Source: Deltaproteobacteria bacterium HGW-Deltaproteobacteria-2 (GTDB lineage: Bacteria; Desulfobacterota; Syntrophia; Syntrophales; Smithellaceae). Taken from it: a stretch of 64,000 nucleotides of DNA. Each line of letters opens with the position of its first letter. Positions within the stretch are counted from its first letter, which is position 1. Position numbers and translations under genes: made by a program. The notes under the pieces were generated by a model. It was not told the origin of the DNA. It searched no databases and saw only the letters and a list, made by a program, of their open reading frames with translations. This document shows, one piece after another, positions 52,780 to 61,680 of this stretch. The stretch lies in NCBI GenBank assembly GCA_002840505.1, contig PHBC01000003.1:488899-552898 (forward strand), written 5' to 3'.

Positions 52780-55041
52780 ATGAGTCCTCAATCAGACAAA
52801 AAAACCAACTCTTTTCGATCTTTAAGACTAACGATGCGTTTTATTATCCCGTTGGTAATAGCAATGACGATACTGGCTTACGCATTGTTGCCTCTGGTGG
52901 ACAAACTTGCGTTACACTGGTTTACCAGAGATCTTGATATACGCTCTCAGCTTATTGCCAATACTATTCATGAACCTCTCGGCGATTTTCTTTTGCAGGA
53001 AAACACATACAGAATCAATTCCCTAATGAAACGGGCCATTCAAGATGAAAGGCTTTTTGCTATGGGGTTTTGTGATGGTCAAGGTAAGTTGCTTTACAGT
53101 ACACCCAAATTCCCTAAAGATCTTGCTTGTCCCTCTCCTAATTCACCAGCACCCGAAAAACCTTCCATTCTCAAACTGCCAAGCGGACTGGTGCATGTCG
53201 CTGTTAAACCTTTTCTCATTGACGGAGTGCCGTTGGGACACCTATTTCTTATCCATGATATGAGTTTTATAGAAAGCCGTAGTGCCGATACACGAAAATA
53301 TATAGTACTTTTATTTGTTATACTCTTCCTTGTTATATCTTTCATTACAGTGCTTGTTGCTCATCTTAGTTGGCGCGGCTGGATGTCCGGAGTACGTGCT
53401 CTTTTACGTGGAGAAAGTATGGTCCAGCCTTTTGCAGAAGGGCCAAATTCTGAATTGCAGCCCCTGATGGGTGATTTGCGTGCGCTGCTGCGAACAATTG
53501 ATGCTGAAAAAAGACTTGCCGACGATGTCACTATTTCCTGGAACCCGGATAAATTAAGGGAACTTCTTTTTAAGCAGCTGGCGGGAGAACAGATTCTTGT
53601 CGTTTCCAACCGCGAACCATACATTCATATGAAAGGAAAGGAAGGTATTGAAATTCAGCGCCCGGCCAGCGGTCTCGTGACAGCAGTCGAACCTGTCATG
53701 AAAGCTTGTTCAGGAACATGGATAGCACACGGTGGTGGCACTGCCGATCGTGAAGTTGTAGATAAAAATGATCACGTATATATACCGCCTGAAAATCCAA
53801 AATACACACTTCGGCGCATCTGGCTGTCACGAGAAGAGGAAAAAGGTTATTATTATGGATTTGCCAATGAGGGATTATGGCCTCTTTGCCATATCGCCCA
53901 TGTTCGTCCGATTTTTCGAACAAGCGATTGGCAACATTACGTAACAATAAATCAACGTTTTGCAGATGCTGTTGTCAAAGAAGCAAACAGAGAAGACCCC
54001 GTAGTTTTAGTTCAGGATTACCATTTCGCTTTACTGCCAGGCATGCTGCGCAAAATTCTTCCAAAATCAACTATAATAACCTTTTGGCACATTCCATGGC
54101 CCAATCCGGAATCATTTGGTATTTGTCCTTGGCGGGAAGAACTGCTTCAGGGAATGCTGGGAAGCACTATACTAGGGTTCCATACTCCGTTTCACTGTAA
54201 AAATTTTCTGGAAACTGTGGACCGGTATTTGGAAACGCGTGTAGATCATGCATCTGCCACCATATCTCACGGCGGCAATTTGACGCTAGTGGAAGCTTAT
54301 CCTATCTCCATTCAGTGGCCTCCTCCATGGCAGGACAGTCAACCCTCAACAAAAGAATGTCAAGCCGAAATTAGAAAATTTCTAAAGATTGATAACAACT
54401 GTTTAATCGGCTTGGGGGTAGATCGAATGGACTACACAAAAGGAATTCTTGAACGATTAAGAGCAGTGGAAAATCTTTTGGAACGCCATCCGGAAATGAT
54501 CGGGAAATTTTCCTTTGTCCAGATTGCTGCTCCCTCACGCGCGGTACTAGAAGAATACCAGGCTTTCGAAGCTCGTGTTAGATCGCTGGCAACACATATC
54601 AACCAGCGTTTCGCCAACGGTGCTTATCAGCCTGTTTATTTAAGGGTGGAGCATCATGAACCGGAAGAAGTCAATCGTTACTACCGTGCTGCCGATGTCT
54701 GTATGGTCACAAGCCTACACGATGGGATGAACCTGGTTTCAAAGGAATTTATTGCTTCCCGAGACGACGAAAGAGGCGTTTTGGTACTCAGTCAGTTTAC
54801 CGGTGCGGCACATGAATTGTATGAGGCCCTGATCGTCAATCCTTATCATATTGAACAGACATCCGACGCACTCTATCAAGCTCTTATAATGCCGGAATTT
54901 GAACAGCGGGAACGAATGCGCAGCATGCGATCAATGGTTCGTGATTTTAATGTATACAGATGGGCTGGAAGAATGCTAATTGACGCTTCAAAAATACGTC
55001 AGAGAGAAAAACTGGCAGCTAGAATTGGAATTGAAACATAA
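52780..55041 (+). CDS. otsA: membrane-anchored trehalose-6-phosphate synthase with N-terminal sensor module
   Basis: This encodes 753 residues against about 460 for a plain OtsA. Residues 1-270 form a sensor-like module: TM helix at 21-40, an extracytoplasmic domain at 41-173 ([15 protein letters not shown]-like Cache pattern), TM helix at 174-194 and a HAMP-like linker. The GT20 catalytic domain begins near 271: [53 protein letters not shown] and [12 protein letters not shown] are all present. It makes trehalose-6-phosphate from UDP- or GDP-glucose and glucose-6-phosphate. GGAGG precedes the ATG. The stop is two bases before otsB. The fusion implies enzyme activity controlled by an outside signal, which is inference. 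Confidence 0.92.
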   Translation: MSPQSDKKTNSFRSLRLTMRFIIPLVIAMTILAYALLPLVDKLALHWFTRDLDIRSQLIANTIHEPLGDFLLQENTYRINSLMKRAIQDERLFAMGFCDGQGKLLYSTPKFPKDLACPSPNSPAPEKPSILKLPSGLVHVAVKPFLIDGVPLGHLFLIHDMSFIESRSADTRKYIVLLFVILFLVISFITVLVAHLSWRGWMSGVRALLRGESMVQPFAEGPNSELQPLMGDLRALLRTIDAEKRLADDVTISWNPDKLRELLFKQLAGEQILVVSNREPYIHMKGKEGIEIQRPASGLVTAVEPVMKACSGTWIAHGGGTADREVVDKNDHVYIPPENPKYTLRRIWLSREEEKGYYYGFANEGLWPLCHIAHVRPIFRTSDWQHYVTINQRFADAVVKEANREDPVVLVQDYHFALLPGMLRKILPKSTIITFWHIPWPNPESFGICPWREELLQGMLGSTILGFHTPFHCKNFLETVDRYLETRVDHASATISHGGNLTLVEAYPISIQWPPPWQDSQPSTKECQAEIRKFLKIDNNCLIGLGVDRMDYTKGILERLRAVENLLERHPEMIGKFSFVQIAAPSRAVLEEYQAFEARVRSLATHINQRFANGAYQPVYLRVEHHEPEEVNRYYRAADVCMVTSLHDGMNLVSKEFIASRDDERGVLVLSQFTGAAHELYEALIVNPYHIEQTSDALYQALIMPEFEQRERMRSMRSMVRDFNVYRWAGRMLIDASKIRQREKLAARIGIET

Positions 55042-55043
55042 TT

Positions 55044-55823
55044 ATGAATGAACAATTATCATATCTTTTTGAAAATGGCGCTCTTTCTAAAATGAGGAAT
55101 TTTATCGACAATCGAACTTTGTTTGCTTTTGATCTTGACGGTACTTTAGCACCAATAGCATCTAAGCCTAGCAATATAGGAATTCCAGACTCTATACGTC
55201 AGGAATTAACAACTCTCAATGAGCAGGCAGTAGTCGCAGTTATTACGGGACGATCACGCTCAGATGCTTTGTATCACCTCGGCATATCCCCGCGTTATCT
55301 AATCGGAAACCATGGCGCGGAAGGCCTTCCTGGATGGAAAAATCGAGAAAATGAATTTGTTCAAATTGCAAATCAATGGCAATTTCAATTGGATAAACTG
55401 CTTCCAGTCGATAATCGCAATGGCATTCTGATAGAGAACAAAGGTGCAACCTTGTCGATTCACTATCGTTATGTTTGTAATATTAAATATACCCATAAAA
55501 TGATTCTTCAGGCAATCTGTAAGCTTGTTCCTCAACCGCGGCAAATTGGAGGTAAATTTATCGAAAATCTTATCCCGACACATGCACCGGACAAAGGTAT
55601 TGCCCTTAGAACTTTGATGGAGGAATCCGGATGTCAGAAAGGTTTTTTTGTTGGAGATGACGAAACAGACGAAGATGTTTTTCGTATGGACAATGCAAAT
55701 CTTTTCACGGTTCGTATAGGAAGAAAAATTTCCAGCGGGGCGAGTTTCTATCTTAAGGGGCAAAATGAAATCAGACGTCTCCTGTGCGAAATCAGCAGCA
55801 TCCTCAGGCAAATTAAGAAATAG
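55044..55823 (+). CDS. otsB: trehalose-6-phosphate phosphatase
   Basis: The 259-residue HAD enzyme has motif I FAFDLDGTLAPI, motif II VITGRSRSDA, GNHGAEG, and motif IV GDDETDEDVF, all as in OtsB. It removes phosphate from the OtsA product to yield trehalose, a compatible solute and stress protectant. It begins two bases after the otsA stop, so the two are co-translated. No intrinsic terminator is obvious after it. Confidence 0.93.
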   Translation: MNEQLSYLFENGALSKMRNFIDNRTLFAFDLDGTLAPIASKPSNIGIPDSIRQELTTLNEQAVVAVITGRSRSDALYHLGISPRYLIGNHGAEGLPGWKNRENEFVQIANQWQFQLDKLLPVDNRNGILIENKGATLSIHYRYVCNIKYTHKMILQAICKLVPQPRQIGGKFIENLIPTHAPDKGIALRTLMEESGCQKGFFVGDDETDEDVFRMDNANLFTVRIGRKISSGASFYLKGQNEIRRLLCEISSILRQIKK

Positions 55824-55923
55824 CAACTCAATTTGCTATTTGTAATTAAGTCATATGTGGTCACATCACATACTGATCATTTCTCGATTCTCTGGGGGAA
55901 TCAATCCTTTACGGTAACGCAAA

Positions 55924-56409
55924 TCAGGTCAAATCTCTTATATATGGTTTAAAAATTTTATGAATTAAGGACAGCAAAATTATACTTACACCAACCGCAA
56001 CAAACACCTCTAATGATATGCCTGTTATTGCAACACCCAGAGCAGTGCCTGCCGCAGGCGGATGTTCCATATCGATTACGACCATTGTAAATATTGAAGC
56101 TCCTACAGCAAGAGAATACACTATAATCGAAAATATCAAAGCCGCAGGAGGGAACAGGGAAAACAAAAATCCAAAAAATAGGCCAACCAATTGTCCGCCA
56201 ATTACATTTCTGGGTTGTGCAGTTATGCTGTCAGGCATGGCAAATACGATAAAAGCGGTTGCACCGATTGATGCGATTATAACCGCATGCTGTAAACTCA
56301 AAAAATAAAGAACGATAAAAATAGACAAGGTGGCAAGGATGCTTTGCATTACGTAATTCTTCCAATGCTGCCTAAATTCTCTATCTATTTTTACTAAAGA
56401 TTTTTTCAT
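55924..56409 (-). CDS. HPP-family membrane protein
   Basis: The 161-residue protein has four predicted membrane helices and the family signature EHPPAAGTALGVAITG in the third. The N-terminal PDSITAQPRNVIGGQLVGLFFG is also typical. Bacterial HPP proteins are related to a chloroplast nitrite transporter, but their substrate in anaerobes is unknown. The gene is convergent with otsB and has no partners on its strand. ATTAATAAG-type sequence precedes the ATG rather than a strong Shine-Dalgarno. Confidence 0.9.
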   Translation of the reverse strand: MKKSLVKIDREFRQHWKNYVMQSILATLSIFIVLYFLSLQHAVIIASIGATAFIVFAMPDSITAQPRNVIGGQLVGLFFGFLFSLFPPAALIFSIIVYSLAVGASIFTMVVIDMEHPPAAGTALGVAITGISLEVFVAVGVSIILLSLIHKIFKPYIRDLT

Positions 56410-57023
56410 ATATTAACCTCATTTAAAACATATTTTGCGAACTGTAATGTTTGCAAAATAATACCATTAGAATAAATTTACAATAAAAGATTGCAAATAT
56501 GCTCTTATTCATTGGAAGGATATAGTCTATGATTAATTATAGATTTCAGCATGAAAGGGCGCATAAAATTAACTACAGAGAAAAATGAGGAAGAAACAAA
56601 TGCTTGACCTATAACTGTCCAAGATTCAGGACTACGGGTGGAAACAACGTAATGGATCGCATCACTGCTGCAATTAAAATTTCAAAAAGCAGATAGTACG
56701 TCGATTAGCAAAACGACATCGCTAACAAATATAGCACTTTGATATAGAATTTATTACTAATGTTTAACTTAGAACATTCCAAGCACAGATTGCCATCGGT
56801 TCATAACCTTTGCCCTGCATGATCATATCCATGTGAATCAAACTTATAGCGGAAAAATCCATATCACGCGCGAAAACTTTTCCAGCGCGGTAAAGAGTTA
56901 TTAAAAATAGTAATGATCAGGCAGAGTTATTATGACAATAAAAAAATCTGACAACGAATTTTATTGACATTTCATGGTATTTTTTTTAGTTTAGAAAATC
57001 TAGTCGGCTAGAGGAGACAATCT
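56410..57023. other. 614-bp region with a gene-tail remnant
   Basis: The region lacks an intact gene. It contains the coding-tail remnant at 56764-56814, AT-rich sequence and TTGACA near 56964 before the ModE-like gene. The stretch 56570-56760 shows nothing I can identify. Confidence 0.5.
56764..56814 (-). pseudogene. gene-tail remnant ending GKGYEPMAICAWNVLS (second copy)
   Basis: On the minus strand this encodes GKGYEPMAICAWNVLS and TAA. The frame stays open upstream to at least 56910 (including DFSAISLIHMDMIMQ), longer than the copy at 43658. All six differences from that copy in these 17 codons are synonymous. The parent gene is not in the window and is not recognised. Confidence 0.6.
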
Positions 57024-57362
57024 ATGGAAATCAAGTGTAAAGTCTGGATTGAGAAGAACGGCAAGGTTATTTTCGGCAAAGGCCGCGATAACATTCTCAA
57101 ATCTATAGATGAGCAACACAGTCTCAATGCTGCGGCCAAGGAACTGGGAATGTCCTATCGCGCAGCATGGGGAAGATTGAAAGCCTCGGAAGAACGAATG
57201 GGAATGAAGCTGGTCGAAACCAGCGCAAGAGAAAAATCTTTGCAGCTGACGCCTCTGGCCAGAAAAATAATAGATCGCTTTGATAAATTGGAACAAGACG
57301 TAGAAAATCTTTTGCACGCAGCGGATAAAGATTTTCAGAAATTGACTGATGACGGGAAATAA
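57024..57362 (+). CDS. ModE-type winged-helix regulator without molybdate-binding domain
   Basis: The 112-residue protein matches the N-terminal DNA-binding domain of ModE: KVWIEKNGKVIFGKGRDNILKSIDEQHSLNAAAKELGMSYRAAWGRLKASEERMG, then a coiled dimerisation helix. The C-terminal molbindin domains are absent, as in many small ModE-like proteins, which may sense molybdate differently or not at all. A molybdate system and two Mo/W enzymes are 24 kb away. GAGGAG precedes the ATG. It is convergent with the TetR gene. Confidence 0.87.
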   Translation: MEIKCKVWIEKNGKVIFGKGRDNILKSIDEQHSLNAAAKELGMSYRAAWGRLKASEERMGMKLVETSAREKSLQLTPLARKIIDRFDKLEQDVENLLHAADKDFQKLTDDGK

Positions 57363-57420
57363 TTCAAATTTAGAGACATCTCAATTTTAAAGTAAATCCC
57401 GGCCTGCCTCTAAAAAAGCG

Positions 57421-58062
57421 TTACGCTTTCAAACCTTTTATAACAACACTCACACTTTCTATAACAGTGGAATGGATTCTTTGCATTCGTTTTGTGGGAT
57501 TACCCGTAAAAAGATATAGCGAAATAATGCCGTTTAACATGCCCCAAATTGCGTTTTGCATCTTCCAAACGTTTTCAACTGGAGAAAATTCACCGGAATA
57601 AATGCCCTTTTGAATGATTTCGGAAATAATATTAATATTTTGATTGGTCGACCAAATGAGTTCCACGTTTTGTTTTTCCGTTAGGTTCATCTGGCCTGTT
57701 TGCAACATGAAAGTCATAAGTATTCTAAAGAGCTCATTATCATCTAAAAAATAATTAACATAAATCCTTGCATATTCCAGCAACAACTGTGAAGCCGTTG
57801 CTTCCGTAGCCGCAAAGTTTTGTAATCTTTTATAAAGCGCGATATTATCGGCAATTAATATTTGAGCATATATTTCTTCTTTACTCTCAAAGCAGAGATA
57901 AATTGACCCTTTACTGACTTCAGATTTGGAAGCAATATCATCGACGGTTACGGATTTGAAGCCCCGCTCAAAGAAAAGTTTTCGCGCTGCTTTCAAAATT
58001 GTATTTTTTCGATTTTCTTTTTCTTTTTTTCTTTTTTCTTCTAAACTCAAATCATTTACCAT
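57421..58062 (-). CDS. TetR/AcrR family transcriptional regulator
   Basis: The 213-residue protein has a basic N-terminus and a TetR HTH: RKNTILKAARKLFFERGFKSVTVDDIASKSEVSKGSIYLCFESKEEIYAQIL (about 18-68). The C-terminal half is helical and resembles the TetR_C groups that answer to fatty acids or drugs. No partner gene is adjacent: the gene upstream is exported thiol chemistry and the ModE-like gene is convergent. The target is unknown. Confidence 0.92.
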   Translation of the reverse strand: MVNDLSLEEKRKKEKENRKNTILKAARKLFFERGFKSVTVDDIASKSEVSKGSIYLCFESKEEIYAQILIADNIALYKRLQNFAATEATASQLLLEYARIYVNYFLDDNELFRILMTFMLQTGQMNLTEKQNVELIWSTNQNINIISEIIQKGIYSGEFSPVENVWKMQNAIWGMLNGIISLYLFTGNPTKRMQRIHSTVIESVSVVIKGLKA

Positions 58063-58303
58063 TATTTATCAATATTTATTTTCGATACAGACTGACACTA
58101 AATTAAATTTAGTACATGTATAGTATTGAGTTATATTATCTTTAATGCTTGAATCTTTCCCTGGGTTAGGGCCGTTTTCTAAGAATATTACTAATAATAT
58201 TTTACAATCAACCACAATTATTTAGGTGTTGATAAATTAATATCAGCATTGTGTCAAGAAAAAATCGAAGATGATATTTAATTCTTAATTATGTTCTTCT
58301 TGT

Positions 58304-58891
58304 TTAATTCAATTTTTCCATTGCCCGGACAAGTGTTTCCAGCGGCGGCCGCTGGTTGATATTATGGACATCAATGTAACGGATAATGCCTTTTTTATCG
58401 ATTACAAAAAGCGCTCTTTCAGCTACGCCATCGGAACGAAGTACACTGAATTTTTCCGCGACTGCACCGTGCGGCCAAAAATCAGACAGAACTTCAAACC
58501 ACAATTTCCCCATTTGATTCGTCCATGAAAAAAGTGTTGGAATATTATCTACCGTAATACCCAACAAAACAGCATCATGGCTATCAAATATGTCTTTAAC
58601 AATATTGTAACCGGGCCATTGATCGGAACAAACCGGTGTCCAAGCCGCCGGCACAAAAGAAATTACAACATTTTTCTTGCCGCGATAATCCTTGAGCGAA
58701 ATCGTTTTCCCGCTGACAGACTTAAGCGTAAAATCGGGTGCGGCATCTCCTTCTTTGACTTTTAATACGCTGTCAACAGGTTTTAACTCGCCTGGATTAT
58801 AAATATTATTTTTATACGCTTCGGATAAAGCGAAAGCGCTGGATGCAAAAAAACAAGTAAACAAAACCGCTAATATTATATTTTTTTTCAT
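58304..58891 (-). CDS. exported peroxiredoxin-like (redoxin) protein
   Basis: The 195-residue protein has a signal peptide ending SSAFA and an AhpC/TSA fold: GDAAPDFTLKSVSGKTISLKDYRGKKNVVISFVPAAWTPVCSDQWPGY. The peroxidatic Cys is in TPVCSDQW, with Pro-x-x-x-Thr/Ser spacing. A second resolving Cys is not visible, so a 1-Cys mechanism is likely, perhaps recycled by the CxxC protein next door, whose gene ends 10 bases upstream. It detoxifies peroxides in the periplasm of a probable anaerobe. Confidence 0.9.
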   Translation of the reverse strand: MKKNIILAVLFTCFFASSAFALSEAYKNNIYNPGELKPVDSVLKVKEGDAAPDFTLKSVSGKTISLKDYRGKKNVVISFVPAAWTPVCSDQWPGYNIVKDIFDSHDAVLLGITVDNIPTLFSWTNQMGKLWFEVLSDFWPHGAVAEKFSVLRSDGVAERALFVIDKKGIIRYIDVHNINQRPPLETLVRAMEKLN

Positions 58892-58900
58892 TGCCTGCTC

Positions 58901-59470
58901 CTATTTTAATCCGGCTGATTTAATAATTTTTTCGAGAAAAGCCTTGTTGTCTCCCAAAGCGCCCAACTTCGAATAAATAACTTCCGTTTTACCGCCTTTT
59001 AATTTCACGACAATAAAATAAGGAGTTCTTACTTCTCCGATAATTTTGTGTAATTTGAAATCTCCGTCAGGAATCAGGGGAAATGCTATTTTGTATTTAT
59101 TCTTAAAGATATCCGTTTCAAAAAGAGAATTGTTTATTCCTATGCCGATTATCTTAATTTTGTTTTTAAGAGCGGGATTTTTTTCAATTAACGTAAATAG
59201 ATTGTTAATATTAGGAGCCTCACCCTGACAGTAGGGGCAATACATGCTGAATATTTCTATAATCACCACATCAGCTTTGACCTGCTGGATTTTGAATATT
59301 CCGCTGCCGGATAACCCAAGATATTTAAGCTCAGCAGAGTTAATTGGTTTTAACAATTCGATTTCCGGAAAAACACCTCCCACTTGCGGCGGGCTAATTT
59401 CAGCGGCGCAAATTGCGGTCATCATAAATACCGCCAGAAAAAAGACTAAACTTGATATTTTTCTTTTCAT
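58901..59470 (-). CDS. exported thioredoxin-like (TlpA/ResA-type) protein
   Basis: The 189-residue protein has a signal peptide ending near ICAAEI and a thioredoxin fold with CPYC in FSMYCPYCQGEAPNINNL. It lacks a membrane anchor. The Y-C-P-Y-C site is more oxidising-looking than TlpA's C-x-P-C (DsbA has CPHC), so either disulfide reduction or formation is possible. It lies directly upstream of, and is probably co-transcribed with, the peroxiredoxin, suggesting it reduces it. Confidence 0.87.
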   Translation of the reverse strand: MKRKISSLVFFLAVFMMTAICAAEISPPQVGGVFPEIELLKPINSAELKYLGLSGSGIFKIQQVKADVVIIEIFSMYCPYCQGEAPNINNLFTLIEKNPALKNKIKIIGIGINNSLFETDIFKNKYKIAFPLIPDGDFKLHKIIGEVRTPYFIVVKLKGGKTEVIYSKLGALGDNKAFLEKIIKSAGLK

Positions 59471-59980
59471 AATCTACCCCTTCCACTGATTTTATAAAGC
59501 AATTTACTCTTGTGCTTTAAATAGCATATTTTAGTAAAAGTATTAAGCAAAATAAATAATTTCAACATATCTTTTTTCCCCCCTATTACCTGCTTCAAAA
59601 TATTTTTTCATCTCATTTTATTTTCACTGTCCGATAAATAAATGGTTATCAAGAAAACAAAATAACTAAACCGCAAAAAAATATTTGACGGCCAGATAAG
59701 TATGTGTTACTTACCCAAACCAGGCAGGCTGTCTTATGCCTCAAGATATTTGTGCAACGATCGAAATATTAACGAACTATTGGTTGACATTTTGTCAAAA
59801 CCAAATCGGGATATAAATATTAATTCGATCAAAGATCAAGTCAAGAGAACGTGGCATCATACGACCTATCGTGCCTTTGAATATATCTTGACAAAAATAA
59901 AATTTTTAAGTTAGTGATTTTTAGTTTTTGTTCACATGTATTCTTAATTATTCCGAACAATAACATTAGGAGGGTTAATT
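59471..59980. other. 510-bp upstream region of the methylmalonyl-CoA mutase genes
   Basis: The region contains a TTGACA-TTT-TGTCAA palindrome (59784-59798) about 180 bases before the mutase start and a possible TTGACG/TACTTA promoter near 59686. No cobalamin riboswitch signature was recognised. A 70-codon frame inside it (59702-59914) has no ribosome-binding site. Confidence 0.4.
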
Positions 59981-61663
59981 GTGTATTTCTCGAAAGAAAT
60001 GCAGGAAGCGTCTTTGAAACTAAACAAGAAATGGGAAGATAAAGTTCAAAAGTCGTTGAAAAATAATCCTGATCATAAAGCACACTTTTCCACGGTTTCG
60101 GATCTGGAAATTAAGAGGCTCTACACCCCGGAAGATATTAAAGATATTAATTTTGCCGAAGACATCAGTGTTCCCGGTGAATTTCCTTATCTGCGCGGAA
60201 ATCAAGTTACCGGTTACCGGGGACGCTATTGGACGTTCCGCATGTTTTCCGGCATGGGCAGCGCACAGGATACCAACCAACGCTGGCACATGCTCTTGCG
60301 CCAGGGACAAACAGGCTTAAGCACCGCTTTTGATTTCCCGACACTTATGGGCTATGACAGCGACTCACCCAAAGCGCTGGGCGAAGTAGGCAAGTGCGGT
60401 GTTGCCATAGATACCCTGGAAGATTTTATGGCTCTTATGGAAGGTATTCCTCTGGATGAGGTGACCACTTCCATGACTATTAACCCTCCTGCAACGGTTT
60501 TATTCGCGATGTATTGCGCGGCAGCGGACATCAAGGGCGTACCGCTTAATAAAATAGGCGGCACCATTCAAAATGATATGCTCAAGGAATTCATCGCGCA
60601 AAAAACATTCATGTGCCCACCGGAACCATCTGTAAAGCTGATCAGCGACACAGTCGAGTTCGGCACAAAATTTGTCCCGCGCTGGAATACAATCAGCATT
60701 AGTGGCTATCACATCCGCGAGTCAGGTTCCACCGCCATTCAGGAGTTGGCCTTTACTCTTCGCGATGGCATTGAATATGTCGAAGATGTTGTCCGCCGCA
60801 AGGGATTAAACGTTGATGACTTTGCCACACGCCTTTCTTTCTTTTTCAATTCTCATAGCGACTTCTTTGAAGAAATCTGCAAAATGCGCGCGGCCCGGCG
60901 CATGTGGGCAAAAATTATGCGCGACCGTTTCCACGCCAAAGATCCCCGCTCCCTGTGGCTGCGTTTTCACACGCAAACAGCCGGATGTTCGCTGACGGCA
61001 CAGCAACCGTACAATAACGTTGTGCGCACAACGGTGCAGGCTCTGGCGGCGGTACTCGGCGGCACACAATCATTGCACACTAATTCGCTGGATGAGGTTC
61101 TCTGCCTGCCTTCCGAGCATGCCGTAGAAATCGCTCTGCGCACACAGCAGATTTTGGCCGAAGAAACCGGTGTGGCCAATACCATTGATCCGCTGGCCGG
61201 TTCCTACTTTATTGAGTCTCTGACCAACGAAATGGAAGAAAAAGCATGGGAATATATTCATAAGATTGATGAAATGGGTGGTATGGTTGCCGCTATTGAA
61301 AAAGGTTTTCCGCAGATGGAAATATCCGAAGCTGCTTATAGGTTTCAACGACAGTTGGATGCGGGCGAGAAGATCATGGTCGGAGTGAACAAATATGCAA
61401 CCGACGCCACACATCCGATTCCGCTTGTTGATATTGATGAAAAGGTAGGCGAAGAGCAAATTAGAAGGCTCAAGGATGTACGCCGAAGACGCGATAACCG
61501 CGCTACCCAAAAGTCGCTGGATAATATAAAAAATGCCTGCAAGAAAGGCGAAAACGTAATGCCGCACTGCATCGAAGCGGTAAAAAATCTGGCTACGCTG
61601 CAGGAAATATGCGACGTTTACAGGGAAGTTTACGGGGAGTATAGGGACCCTGGGTTATACTGA
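59981..61663 (+). CDS. methylmalonyl-CoA mutase, large (catalytic) subunit
   Basis: The 560-residue protein is the TIM-barrel subunit of a split mutase. LSTAFDFPTLMGYDSDSP, DEVTTSMTINPPATVLFAMY, GTIQNDMLKEFIAQ, NTISISGYHIRESGSTAIQELAFTL and FHTQTAGCSLTAQQPYNNVVRTT are family signatures. Tyr79 in VTGYRGRYWTFRMFSG aligns with the tyrosine that marks methylmalonyl-CoA specificity, but FRMFSGM departs from the usual IRQ(Y/F)AGF. The reaction is interconversion of succinyl- and methylmalonyl-CoA, as in propionate metabolism. GTG start at 59981 with AGGAGG eight bases upstream. The B12 subunit is 500 bases downstream, past an inserted element. Confidence 0.92.
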   Translation: MYFSKEMQEASLKLNKKWEDKVQKSLKNNPDHKAHFSTVSDLEIKRLYTPEDIKDINFAEDISVPGEFPYLRGNQVTGYRGRYWTFRMFSGMGSAQDTNQRWHMLLRQGQTGLSTAFDFPTLMGYDSDSPKALGEVGKCGVAIDTLEDFMALMEGIPLDEVTTSMTINPPATVLFAMYCAAADIKGVPLNKIGGTIQNDMLKEFIAQKTFMCPPEPSVKLISDTVEFGTKFVPRWNTISISGYHIRESGSTAIQELAFTLRDGIEYVEDVVRRKGLNVDDFATRLSFFFNSHSDFFEEICKMRAARRMWAKIMRDRFHAKDPRSLWLRFHTQTAGCSLTAQQPYNNVVRTTVQALAAVLGGTQSLHTNSLDEVLCLPSEHAVEIALRTQQILAEETGVANTIDPLAGSYFIESLTNEMEEKAWEYIHKIDEMGGMVAAIEKGFPQMEISEAAYRFQRQLDAGEKIMVGVNKYATDATHPIPLVDIDEKVGEEQIRRLKDVRRRRDNRATQKSLDNIKNACKKGENVMPHCIEAVKNLATLQEICDVYREVYGEYRDPGLY

Positions 61664-61680
61664 TACCAAGTCGCCTGATG

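Noticed and set aside
59702-59914. 70-codon open frame upstream of the mutase gene
   Set aside because: No ribosome-binding site, no recognisable domain, and it contains the TTGACA-TTT-TGTCAA palindrome; more likely a regulatory region.
59471-59980. Cobalamin riboswitch before the mutase operon
   Set aside because: The B12-box (GCCACTG-like) was not found.
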